NCBI GenBank assembly: GCA_041648505.1
Contig: JBAZOY010000096.1
Location: 1-7,383, forward strand
Length of the DNA: 7,383 nucleotides
Origin: JBAZOY01 sp041648505
GTDB taxonomy: Bacteria; Desulfobacterota; Syntrophia; Syntrophales; CG2-30-49-12
Reading direction: 5' to 3'
Each line of letters starts with the position of its first letter. The stretch's first letter is position 1. Both the position numbers and the translations under genes were made by a program. A model generated the notes under the pieces. It had not been told where the DNA came from, did not search any database, and saw only the letters and a program-made list of their open reading frames with translations. Below are positions 1-6,658 of the stretch, piece after piece.

Positions 1-497
1 AATGCAATGGTTGCCGGGCATGTGAGATGATCTGCTCCGCCTTTCACGCTACGCCAAAATATAGCAGCAATAATCCGGCGAGGGCTCGGATTCGGCTGAT
101 TCGTGAACCACTAAGAGACGTATATCTTCCTGTATACGCGGGTGAGTATGCTGCAGCCGAATGTATGGGCAGAGATAAATATGTGATTGACGGAAAGGAA
201 TACGACGAGTGCGGCTTCTGCAGGGCTTCCTGCCCATCCAGGGATGTTTTCAAAGAACCCGATTCCGGTCTCCCCCTAAAATGCGATATGTGTGAAAGCG
301 ATCCGCCGCTATCAGAGCCGATGTGTGTTCAGTGGTGCTTAAATGATGCCCTGACTTACGAAGAAAGAGAAGAGGAAGTAGAAGAAGAAGTGAAGTTGGG
401 CGATATTGAGACAGGATTGGAATCATTGGTAGACAAATATGGAATGGAGAAGTTAGTGGATACCGTTGCCCGAATGTCAATGTCAAAGAAGGGCTAA
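1..497 (+). CDS. Polyferredoxin, AOR-associated iron-sulfur subunit (BamC-like), 5' truncated
   Basis: The reading frame is already open at position 3, so the gene starts before the window; the ATG at 27 is internal because it lies inside a ferredoxin motif. Visible from the edge are C-x2-C-x2-C-x3-C (CNGCRACEMIC), then an isolated Cys followed by C-x2-C-x3-CP (ECGFCRASCP), then C-x2-C (KCDMC) and C-x3-C (CVQWC). This Cys pattern fits an electron-transfer subunit of the HycB/DMSO-reductase-B/AOR small-subunit type with about three or four [4Fe-4S] clusters. There is no signal peptide to judge because the N-terminus is missing. The C-terminal tail has a Glu-rich stretch (EEREEEVEEEV). The next gene starts 36 nt downstream in the same orientation. 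With HdrD-, HdrA- and MvhD-like genes following, the closest known arrangement is bamC of class II benzoyl-CoA reductase, where it pairs with a tungsten AOR-type subunit; that partner would lie upstream and is not seen. Confidence 0.85.
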   Translation, partial: CNGCRACEMICSAFHATPKYSSNNPARARIRLIREPLRDVYLPVYAGEYAAAECMGRDKYVIDGKEYDECGFCRASCPSRDVFKEPDSGLPLKCDMCESDPPLSEPMCVQWCLNDALTYEEREEEVEEEVKLGDIETGLESLVDKYGMEKLVDTVARMSMSKKG

Positions 498-533
498 AAA
501 AATTAAGGCGAAAGAAGAGGATTAAGAAAGATA

Positions 534-1685
534 GTGGAGACTGTACCCCCCTTCAAAGAGATTATAGATGTCATAAAAGCGAACGGTGGAGAAGCTTTCA
601 AATTATGCTATCAATGCGGCTTATGCGATGTGGTTTGCCCGTGGAATAGGGTTAGAACCTTTAGTATGCGCAAGATAATCCGAGAGGCTACGTTCGGTTT
701 GACTGATATAGAAAGTGAAGATATATGGCGTTGTACTACCTGCGGAATATGCCCTCAGCAGTGCCCCAGGGACGTAAAACAGATAGAATCCGGGGTATCC
801 TTACGCAGGATTGCCACGGAATATGGGGTTTTTCCTGCTTCTGTCCGTCCTGTCCGCACCATAAGCGGAAGCCTCGTTGGCAAAGGTAACCCCTTGAATG
901 AAGAGCGCAAAAACAGGGCAAATTGGGCAGAAGGTCTTTCTGTAAAAACGTTCACCGAGGGGATGGAAATTTTATATTTTCCCGGATGCTACCTCTGCTA
1001 TGACCCAAGATTAAAAAAGGTAGCTAGAGCCACAGCCAATATCCTTAACAGGGCAGGGATAGATTTCGGGATACTGGGCTCCAAGGAGAATTGCTGTGGA
1101 GAAAGCATCCGCAAGACGGGCGATGAGGAAGTTTTCAAACGCTTAGCCAGGGAAAACATCAAAACTTTTATCGATAATGGGGTAAAGAAAATACTTGTTT
1201 CTTCCCCTCATTGCTACCATACCTTCAAAAACGAGTATCCCGAATTTATGGTGAACTTTGAAGTGGTTCATATCTCCCAATATTTATTCGAGCTTATTAA
1301 TGAGGGAAAGCTTGAGCTTACCAAGGAGTATGGGAAGAAAGTTACTTATCATGATCCATGTTACCTGGGTCGACATAATGGCATATATGATGAACCCCGG
1401 GAGGTCTTAAAGAAGATACCCGGTTTAGAGCTGAATGAGATGCCTGATTCGCGCAAAGATAGTCTCTGTTGCGGAGGGGGAGGAGGCAGGATTTGGATGG
1501 AAACTCCAAAGGGTGAAAGATTCTCCGACCTCAGATTAGAACAAGCTGTCGGGGTCGGGGCTGAGGTGCTGGTTACTTCCTGCCCATATTGCATCACCAA
1601 TTTTGAGGAAAGCAGGTTAACCTTGAATGTTACCGAAAAGATAGAGGTTAAAGACATCACAGAAATTATCGGAGAAGTAATTTAG
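534..1685 (+). CDS. hdrD: HdrD-like iron-sulfur protein with two CCG domains (BamD-type)
   Basis: A 383-residue cytoplasmic electron carrier with a GTG start. A TAA at 504 closes the frame upstream, and GAAGAGG at 514-520 is a loose ribosome site. Two N-terminal [4Fe-4S] motifs are intact: C25-x2-C28-x2-C31-x3-C35-P and C67-x2-C70-x2-C73-x3-C77-P. Two CCG (cysteine-rich) domains follow. The first has C152, C187-C188-G and C227, but its last motif reads SPHC instead of CPxC, so one Cys is missing. The second is complete: C276, C312-C313-G, C350-x2-C353. In HdrB/HdrD the CCG domains hold noncubane clusters that reduce a disulfide; in bacterial relatives such as BamD the acceptor differs or is unknown. 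The gene sits between the ferredoxin and an HdrA-like gene, so it probably receives or delivers electrons from HdrA. Its TAG stop overlaps the left edge of a 105-bp repeat. Confidence 0.92.
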   Translation: METVPPFKEIIDVIKANGGEAFKLCYQCGLCDVVCPWNRVRTFSMRKIIREATFGLTDIESEDIWRCTTCGICPQQCPRDVKQIESGVSLRRIATEYGVFPASVRPVRTISGSLVGKGNPLNEERKNRANWAEGLSVKTFTEGMEILYFPGCYLCYDPRLKKVARATANILNRAGIDFGILGSKENCCGESIRKTGDEEVFKRLARENIKTFIDNGVKKILVSSPHCYHTFKNEYPEFMVNFEVVHISQYLFELINEGKLELTKEYGKKVTYHDPCYLGRHNGIYDEPREVLKKIPGLELNEMPDSRKDSLCCGGGGGRIWMETPKGERFSDLRLEQAVGVGAEVLVTSCPYCITNFEESRLTLNVTEKIEVKDITEIIGEVI

Positions 1686-1786
1686 GGGCCGTTACGAAAT
1701 AACTATTACATTTCTGACCATTTCGTTACGGCTCCTTATGCCGTTCACGACATTCCAATGTTACGGATATTTTTGAACGACGGCTT
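1682..1786 (+). repeat. 105-bp dispersed structured repeat, copy A
   Basis: This segment matches 5917-6021 in the same orientation with no gaps and 7 mismatches in 105 positions by eye (about 93%). It contains a long hairpin: 1685-1699 (GGGGCCGTTACGAAA) pairs with 1721-1735 (TTTCGTTACGGCTCC), with one internal T-T mismatch and one G-T pair. A second, smaller imperfect hairpin follows around 1738-1753. The segment starts on the stop codon of the hdrD-like gene and fills most of the 135-nt gap before hdrA; without it the gap would be about 30 nt, typical of this operon. In this copy TTAGG stands at the left edge and TTAGGG just past the right edge, which could be a target duplication or chance. 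No coding potential is evident. It looks like a MITE-like or REP-like element. Confidence 0.85.
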
Positions 1787-1807
1787 AGGGAACCGAAGAA
1801 ACCTGAT

Positions 1808-1813
1808 GAGGTG
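1808..1813 (+). promoter_or_regulatory. Ribosome binding site fixing the GTG start of hdrA
   Basis: GAGGTG lies 7 nt before the GTG at 1821. The mvhD gene has the same GAGGTG sequence with the same 7-nt spacing (4975-4980 before ATG 4988). This supports GTG 1821 over later in-frame Met codons. Confidence 0.75.
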
Positions 1814-1820
1814 ATAGAAA

Positions 1821-4800
1821 GTGGAAAAAGAACTAGAAATAATTGAAGACCAGATTCGTAAAAGTCTCGCAGACAGTATTCGTAAAAGTTTCGCGGACAG
1901 TAATTTTGGAGATGTTATGGTTGTCGGCGGGGGGATCAGCGGTATTCAAGCCTCTCTTGATCTTGCCACTGCTGGTTTTAAGGTTTACCTTGTTGAGAAA
2001 TCACCTGCCATTGGCGGCCATATGGCTCAGCTTGACAAGACCTTTCCCACCAATGACTGCTCCATGTGAATACTCTCGCCTAAACTGGTCGAGGTCGGCC
2101 GGCATCCCAATATAGAGGTCCTGACCTATACTGAAGTCAACAGTGTAGCAGGGGAAGCAGGAAACTTCAAGGTAACGCTGATTAAAAAGCCCAGATATAT
2201 TGTAGAGAGCAAATGCACGGGTTGTACTACCTGTGTAGAATACTGCCCGGTCAAATACCCTGATCAATTTAATCAGGAAATATCGAAGAATAAAGCCGTC
2301 CATATATACTTCGCTCAGGCAATTCCCCTTGTCACTTATATAGATGAAAGCTGTCTTTATCTCAAAGAGAAGAAATGTCGTATTTGCGAAGGAGTATGTA
2401 AGAATAACGCCATAGATTTTAATCAAACGACGGAGAAGGTAGAAGTAAATGTAGGGGCGATAATTCTGTCTCCTGGCCTTGAGCCATTTGACCCTAAGTT
2501 GAGGAACGACTATGGCTACGGAAAGATGCAGAACGTGGTAACCAGTATGGACTATGAACGGCTGTTGTGCGCCACCGGGCCATACGAAGGCGAGATACTG
2601 CGTGCTTCCGACAAGAAGCATCCCCATAAAATAGCCTGGATTCAATGCGTCGGCTCCAGACGGGTTACCCCGGGCGATAACAGCTATTGTTCAGCCGTAT
2701 GCTGCACCTATACCCAGAAACAGGTGATTTTGACAAAAGATCATGACGCAGAAGCAGAGTGTACGATATTCCATAACGATATTCGTTCCTATGGGAAGGA
2801 TTTTGAGCGATTCTACGAAAGGACAGAGAAACTTCCCGGTATTCGATTTATAAGAAGCTACGTATCATTAGGAAAAGAGATCCCGGAAAGCAAGAATGTA
2901 ACTTTAAGATATTCTACTACCGGGGACGGAGTAAAGGAAGAAGAATTCGATATGGTGGTATTATCCGTTGGATTGAACCCTCCTGCTGATGTAAAGAGCC
3001 TTGCAAATAAGTTCGGCATCGAGCTCAATTCTCACGGATTCTGTAAAACCAATCCTGTTAATCCTATGGAGACCTCTCGCCCGGGAATATTTATAAGCGG
3101 AGCCTTCCAGGGTCCTATGGATATTCCCGAGTCAGTTTTTACCGCCAGCGGAGCCGGCTCCCAATGCGGTGAACTCCTTGATTACAGGCGAGGGAAGCTG
3201 GCCAAAGAAAGGATATATCCGCCGGAAAGGGATGTCTCCAAAGAGGAGCCAAGGATAGGAGTCTTTGTGTGTCATTGTGGGGCTAATATCGGAAGGGTAG
3301 TAAGTGTTCCTTCCACAGTTGAATATGCCTTAACCTTACCCAATGTTGTCTACGCTCAGGAACAGCTATTTTCATGTGCTACTAATTGTGCCAAAGAAAT
3401 AACAGACATAACAAAGGAAAAAGGGCTCAATCGAGTGGTTGTCGCTGCCTGCAGCCCCAGGACCCTTGAACCGTTATTCCGGGACACCCTTAGGGAGGCG
3501 GGAATTAATCAATATTACTACGAAATGGCTAATATTAGGGAGCAGAACTCCTGGGTCCACTCTAAAGAAAAGGAAGAAGCCACACAGAAGGCAAAAGATA
3601 TAATCCGGATGTCGGTAGCACGAGCTTGCCATTTAGAGCCATTACAGGAATTTGATCTGCCAGTAAACAAGACAGGGTTAGTGGTTGGTGGAGGCATAGC
3701 CGGCATGACTTGTGCTCTCTCCATAGCCAACCAGGGACATGAGGTTCACCTGGTGGAAAAGGATACAGTCCTTGGGGGAATAGCACGAAAACTACATTAT
3801 ACACTGGAAGGACTGGATGTTCAGGCGTATTTGCGTGATCTTATAAGAAAGACATATAAGAACCCCTTAGTACATGTATATACTGATGCTACAATCACGG
3901 AGGCTACCGGTTATGTCGGGAATTTCGTAACCAAGGTGAAGTCTGAAGGAAGGGTTACAGAGATAAAACATGGAGCAGCCGTCATCGCTGTAGGTGCTGA
4001 TGTATATAAACCCACCGAATACCTTTATGGAAAAGATGACAGGGTAATGACCCACCTGGAGTTGGAGGAGAAGATCACCAAAAGAGACGAAAAGGTGATC
4101 AACTCTCAGAATCTGGTGATGATCCAATGCGTAGGCTGCAGAAATGAAGACAGAAATTACTGCAGCAGGATATGTTGCAGTGAGTCTGTAAAGAACGCCC
4201 TGAAACTGAAAGAGATAAACCCCCGGATGGATATATATATTCTCTTTAGGGATATAAGAACGTACGGGTTCAAAGAGGATTATTACCGGGAAGCGTCAAG
4301 TAAAGATGTAAAGTTCATCCGCTATGAGCCGCAAGATAAACCTCAGGTGGAAGCTGTTGAGGAGGATGGTCGGCGCATTCTAAGGGTTACCGTGACCGAT
4401 CCTATTTTAGGTAAGAAGCTTGCTATAGATGCTGATTCACTCGCTTTAGCTGCCGCCGTTATTCCCTCCGCAGGAAGCAAGGAAGTAGCCCAATTATTCA
4501 AGGTATCTTTGGGACCGGATGATTTTTTCAAAGAAGCCCATGTCAAACTAAGGCCTGTTGAGTTTGCTGCAGACGGCGTTTACCTCTGTGGAATGGCTCA
4601 CTATCCCAAGCTTATATCGGAAACGATTAGCCAGGCTAACGGAGCTGCCGGCCGGGCCTTAACTCTTCTCTCACATGATACAGTCACAGCCTCCGGCTCT
4701 GTTTGCGAGGTGGATGAGAGGACGTGTATTTCGTGTGGGGCATGTATCTCAGCTTGTACGTATGGCGCCATAGAGTTTCGTGAGACACGACAGGGCAAAA

Positions 4801-4928
4801 AGGCTGTAGTTAATCCTGTTCTCTGTAAAGGAGATGGTCTCTGTAATGCAAAGTGTCCAACAGGGGCTATTTCACTAAAGCACTTTACCGATGAAGAGCT
4901 CTTGAGCCAAATTGATGCGGCGGTTTAA
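1821..4928 (+). CDS. hdrA: HdrA-like FAD/iron-sulfur selenoprotein, double module (BamE-type), Sec at residue 83
   Basis: Read through UGA 2067-2069 as selenocysteine, this is one frame of 1035 residues; the stretch 2070-2498 is open and has clear HdrA sequence. Module 1: FAD Rossmann motif GGGISG (residues 36-41), NDCSM-U with Sec83, an inserted ferredoxin region (C132-x2-C135-x2-C138-x3-C142 and C178, C186, C189, C193), and the HdrA-specific cluster ligands C276, C290, C294, C295. Module 2 starts near residue 481 with VFVCHCGANIG, has a second FAD motif GGGIAG (623-628) and the cluster set C770, C781, C785, C786, but no Cys/Sec at the place equivalent to Sec83. Two C-terminal ferredoxin motifs end it: C969-x2-C972-x2-C975-x3-C979, and C1002-x2-D-x2-C1008-x3-C1012 with Asp in place of the second Cys. 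Single-module HdrA is about 650 residues, so this is the long fused form. HdrA is the electron-bifurcating flavoprotein of heterodisulfide reductase; here it likely links MvhD to the HdrD-like subunit. GTG start, stop TAA. Confidence 0.93.
1854..1901 (+). repeat. 24-bp in-frame tandem duplication in the hdrA N-terminus
   Basis: Two adjacent 24-nt units, 1854-1877 and 1878-1901, differ at 2 positions. They encode IRKSLADS and IRKSFADS (residues 12-27), just before the FAD-binding strand. The unit length is a multiple of three, so the frame is kept. Confidence 0.85.
2067..2069 (+). other. Selenocysteine UGA codon in hdrA
   Basis: The UGA follows NDCSM and precedes ILSPKLVEVGRHPNI, so it replaces the Cys of the HdrA signature NDCSMC. 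Some methanogen HdrA proteins have Sec at this place. UGA serves as an ordinary stop elsewhere in the window (5822 and the DUF2080-like gene), so a changed genetic code is unlikely. Confidence 0.92.
2085..2102 (+). promoter_or_regulatory. Candidate bacterial SECIS hairpin of hdrA
   Basis: CUGGUC (2085-2090) pairs with GGCCGG (2097-2102) in six pairs, including two G-U wobbles, around the 6-nt loop GAGGUC. The loop starts 21 nt after the UGA and begins with G, both as expected for bacterial SECIS elements. A competing hairpin at 2072-2095 (ACUCUCGCC with GGUCGAGGU, loop UAAACU) is also possible but its loop lacks the leading G. Folded by eye only. Confidence 0.65.
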
Positions 4929-4933
4929 GACTT

Positions 4934-4945
4934 GTAGAATTCTAC
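4934..4945. repeat. 12-bp perfect palindrome between hdrA and mvhD
   Basis: GTAGAATTCTAC is a perfect palindrome in the 59-nt gap between the two selenoprotein genes. It has no T-tract after it, so it is not a typical terminator. It may be chance or a weak RNA structure. Confidence 0.4.
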
Positions 4946-4987
4946 CATGAACAAAGCCGTGATTACTGACTAATGAGGTGAGAACGA

Positions 4988-5824
4988 ATGAGTACAGGAC
5001 TTAAATTTAAACCAAGAATATTAGGTTTTGTATGCCATTGGTGAGCATACGGCGCTGCTGACCTGGCTGGAGTTTCCAGACTGCAATATACGACTGAAGC
5101 AAAGCTTATTCGCGTCATGTGTTCCGGTAGAGTCGACCTGGCATTTGTACTCAGAGCCTTCTCAAATGGAATGGATGGGGTGTTTATTGGTGGTTGCCGT
5201 TTGAATGAATGTAATTATGTTACTCATGGAAATTACCATGCACTAAACATGGTGCTTCTATGTAGAAAAATAATGGAACACATAGGTCTTAACCCGGAAA
5301 GATTAAGGATCGAATTTATGTCTGCCGGTGAAGGAATCCTTTTTGCCGAAGTTATGAGTGAGTTTGGCAACAAGGTGAAGCAGTTAGGACCGCTTGGCAA
5401 AGGCGAAGGAATAGACAAAAATGAACTGAAGTCCAAACTTGCAGAAATTACTAAGCTAATCCCATACATTAAGATGGTGAAAAATGAGAAGCTGGGGTCA
5501 CGTCTTCAGAATATAGAAGAATATGAAAAACTTTTTACCAGTGACGAGATATACAAGTTATTCAGTGAGGTAATCTCGTACTATATTGATCCGGATAAGT
5601 GCCAGGCCTGTATGATTTGCCTTAAGAAATGCCCTGTAGAGGCGATTGCAGGTGGCAAGAACCAGATCCATGTAATTGACCAGGAGAAATGCATAAAATG
5701 CGGAACTTGCTTTGAAGCTTGCCCCCCTCGCTTTGGTGCGGTGAAGAAGATTTCTGGCGAGCCTGTTCCGCCTCCTATTCCTGAAGAAGAAAGAACTATA
5801 ATCAGAAAGAGTAAAAAAAAATGA
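4988..5824 (+). CDS. mvhD: MvhD-ferredoxin fusion selenoprotein (BamF-type), Sec at residue 19
   Basis: Reading UGA 5042-5044 as Sec gives 278 residues. The ATG at 4988 has a good ribosome site (GAGGTG, 7 nt upstream). The N-terminal MvhD/FlpD domain opens with GFVCHW-U-AYGAADLAG, where the family has C-x-W-C; further conserved Cys are C45 (MCSGR), C70 and C75 (GGCRLNECNY), candidate [2Fe-2S] ligands. A central helical stretch follows, then two ferredoxin motifs: C205-x2-C208-x2-C211-x3-C215-P and C235-x2-C238-x2-C241-x3-C245-P. The tail is basic (RKSKKK). MvhD passes electrons from a hydrogenase, formate dehydrogenase or NAD(P)H dehydrogenase module to HdrA, which fits its place directly after hdrA. 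The terminal TGA overlaps an ATG (ATGA at 5821-5824) that begins a decayed gene, so this protein was once translationally coupled to a downstream partner. Starting at Met 5117 would lose 43 residues including the signature motif. Confidence 0.93.
5042..5044 (+). other. Selenocysteine UGA codon in mvhD
   Basis: The UGA sits in C16-H-W-U19-A-Y-G, at the second Cys of the conserved MvhD motif CNWC. Sec at this place is known in the VhuD/BamF-like group. The upstream codons are in frame with a well-placed ATG and ribosome site, and all downstream sequence is MvhD-like. Confidence 0.92.
5067..5079 (+). promoter_or_regulatory. Candidate bacterial SECIS hairpin of mvhD
   Basis: CUGGA (5067-5071) pairs perfectly with UCCAG (5075-5079) around the loop GUU, which starts 27 nt after the UGA and begins with G. 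The stem may extend outward past a bulged A5080 (G66-C81, G65-U82). Distance and loop agree with the bacterial SECIS rule. Folded by eye. Confidence 0.65.
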
Positions 5825-5899
5825 GAGAAATCCTTTTACCGATTGACTGAAAAGAAGTTAGTTGAAGCAAGAGAAGGGATGACTATTTTGGAGGCAGCA
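5821..5899 (+). pseudogene. Relic of the N-terminus of a NuoG/HydA/FdhA-type [2Fe-2S] subunit
   Basis: From the ATG at 5821, which overlaps the mvhD stop, the frame reads MREILLPID, then TGA at 5848 where related proteins have Gly (GGA to TGA is one change), then KEV. A 4-nt tandem duplication (GTTAGTT, 5857-5863) shifts the frame, after which the sequence reads EAREGMTILEAA up to 5899. Corrected, it resembles the start of the plant-type ferredoxin domain of NuoG, NAD(P)-linked hydrogenase HndD or formate dehydrogenase alpha subunits (TIDGKEVEAREGMTILEAA-like). The cluster-binding Cys region that should follow is absent: TAG comes at 5900 and a 105-bp repeat begins at 5917. In Bam and Hdr clusters a NADH- or formate-oxidising module commonly follows mvhD, so the family fits the place. 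Only about 25 codons remain, so the exact subunit cannot be named. Confidence 0.72.
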
Positions 5900-5916
5900 T
5901 AGTTCTGAAATTTCTA

Positions 5917-6021
5917 TTAGGAGCCGTTACGAAAGAACCATTACATTTCTGACCATTTCGTTACGGCTCCTTATGCCGGTCACGGCATTTCAATGTTACG
6001 GTTATTTTTGAACGACGGCTT
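5917..6021 (+). repeat. 105-bp dispersed structured repeat, copy B
   Basis: Direct repeat of 1682-1786. The main hairpin pairs 5920-5934 (GGAGCCGTTACGAAA) with 5956-5970 (TTTCGTTACGGCTCC), 14 of 15 positions matched and a 21-nt loop. A second hairpin is perfect here: ATGCCG / CGGCAT at 5973-5988 with loop GTCA. The outer ends are weakly inverted (GAGCCGT at left, ACGGCTT at right). The element lies where the mvhD transcript and the - strand acetyltransferase gene converge, and its right 20 bp encode the end of that gene. Neither hairpin is followed by a clear T-tract, so an intrinsic terminator is possible but not shown. Confidence 0.87.
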
Positions 6022-6454
6022 CCAGGTTCTTTTTGAGATTTATGAAGTCGCTTCTGTCGAAACCGAGAGTTTTGAAAAAAGATAGAAGGTCGGTGGAGTC
6101 CCACCTGACGGAAGTATAAATATCCTTTATTCCTTTATTGCTGTAATACTTGAAAATTTCCTCGGCCATTTTTTCGCCGATTCCCTGGCCCATGAACTTC
6201 GGGTTGACGCCGAGGTTGGCCACCCAGGCGCTTTTAGCTATGCCGAATCCCCCAGTCAGAGTGTAGCTTATCAGGTATCCGACTACTTTCCCGTTCAGCT
6301 CGGCTACAAAACTGGCATCTTCATCCCTCTGGGCCTGTTTCGCAACAATTTTTCTGAAATCGTCAACACTGGTTGTTTTTGTTATGGAGAGGTATATTTT
6401 GCTGATTTCTTCCGCATCTTCACTGTTAAGTTTTCTGATGAGTATATTATCCAC
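6002..6454 (-). CDS. GNAT family N-acetyltransferase
   Basis: A 150-residue protein of normal GNAT length with a GTG start at 6454; AGAGGA lies 8 nt upstream of it. The N-terminus (ILIRKLNSEDAEEISKIY) is the usual first strand and helix. The acetyl-CoA loop is clear: VANLGVNPKFMGQGIGEKM carries the Q-x-x-G-x-G type motif (GQGIG) around residues 80-100. The C-terminal FFKTLGF is the common final GNAT segment. The substrate cannot be told: small molecule, peptide N-terminus or lysine are all possible. The last residues (EAVVQK) and the TAA stop are read from the right end of the 105-bp repeat, so the original C-terminus may have been replaced. It follows the DUF2080-like gene by 18 nt on the same strand and is probably cotranscribed. 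It is convergent to mvhD. Confidence 0.85.
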   Translation of the reverse strand: MDNILIRKLNSEDAEEISKIYLSITKTTSVDDFRKIVAKQAQRDEDASFVAELNGKVVGYLISYTLTGGFGIAKSAWVANLGVNPKFMGQGIGEKMAEEIFKYYSNKGIKDIYTSVRWDSTDLLSFFKTLGFDRSDFINLKKNLEAVVQK

Positions 6455-6472
6455 AAGCTGTTTCCTCTGATG

Positions 6473-6658
6473 TCAATCGGTCCTGATTATTTTGACCTGA
6501 TGGCCGACCCAGTCCGGGGGGAGATAGATCCTTCCGCTGTTACCGCTGAGCTTGACCTCTTTCTCGATCATCTCTTCGCCATAAATCTCGAATTTCACTT
6601 TTGTCTTTTGTTGCGCAGGGGTGCCGTCAATATTTTTGGATTTTTTTTCGTTCAGCAC
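6473..6658 (-). CDS. DUF2080-like transposon-associated / AbrB-like small protein
   Basis: A 61-residue protein with a GTG start at 6658; GAAGGG lies 8 nt upstream. The core (KFEIYGEEMIEKEV, then SGNSGRIYLPPDWVG, then QVKIIRTD) resembles the DUF2080 family, often labelled transposase-associated and common in archaea and some anaerobic bacteria. The GNSGRIYLP segment also recalls the SpoVT/AbrB or MazE swapped-hairpin fold, so a DNA-binding role is possible. The first 18 residues are polar and probably disordered. The family name is from recognition of the pattern, not a search. It sits 18 nt before the acetyltransferase. No transposase is visible nearby. Confidence 0.7.
   Translation of the reverse strand: MLNEKKSKNIDGTPAQQKTKVKFEIYGEEMIEKEVKLSGNSGRIYLPPDWVGHQVKIIRTD

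Noticed and set aside
2067..2069. hdrA as a nonsense-mutated pseudogene
   Set aside because: The frame continues 952 codons past the UGA with all key motifs intact, and the UGA position matches the Sec site of HdrA.
1843..2115. 90-codon + strand ORF in another frame
   Set aside because: It overlaps the FAD domain of hdrA out of frame and has no family features.
2001..2645. 214-codon ORF on the - strand across the UGA region of hdrA
   Set aside because: The + strand encodes clear HdrA sequence with ferredoxin motifs throughout; the antisense translation shows no recognisable domain.
2067..5044. UGA recoded as Trp or Gly (alternative genetic code)
   Set aside because: Both in-frame UGAs fall on known Sec/Cys sites, Trp is encoded by UGG, and UGA ends mvhD and the DUF2080-like gene.
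5848..5850. A third Sec codon, at the TGA in MREILLPID-TGA
   Set aside because: The position matches a Gly in relatives, a frameshift follows within five codons, and no Cys/Sec function is known there.
5920..5970. Repeat hairpin as an intrinsic terminator
   Set aside because: The stem is strong enough but no U-tract follows on either strand, and the same structure lies within the operon at 1685-1735.
1682..6021. CRISPR array from the repeated units
   Set aside because: Only two copies exist, 4.1 kb apart, with genes between them and no regular spacers.
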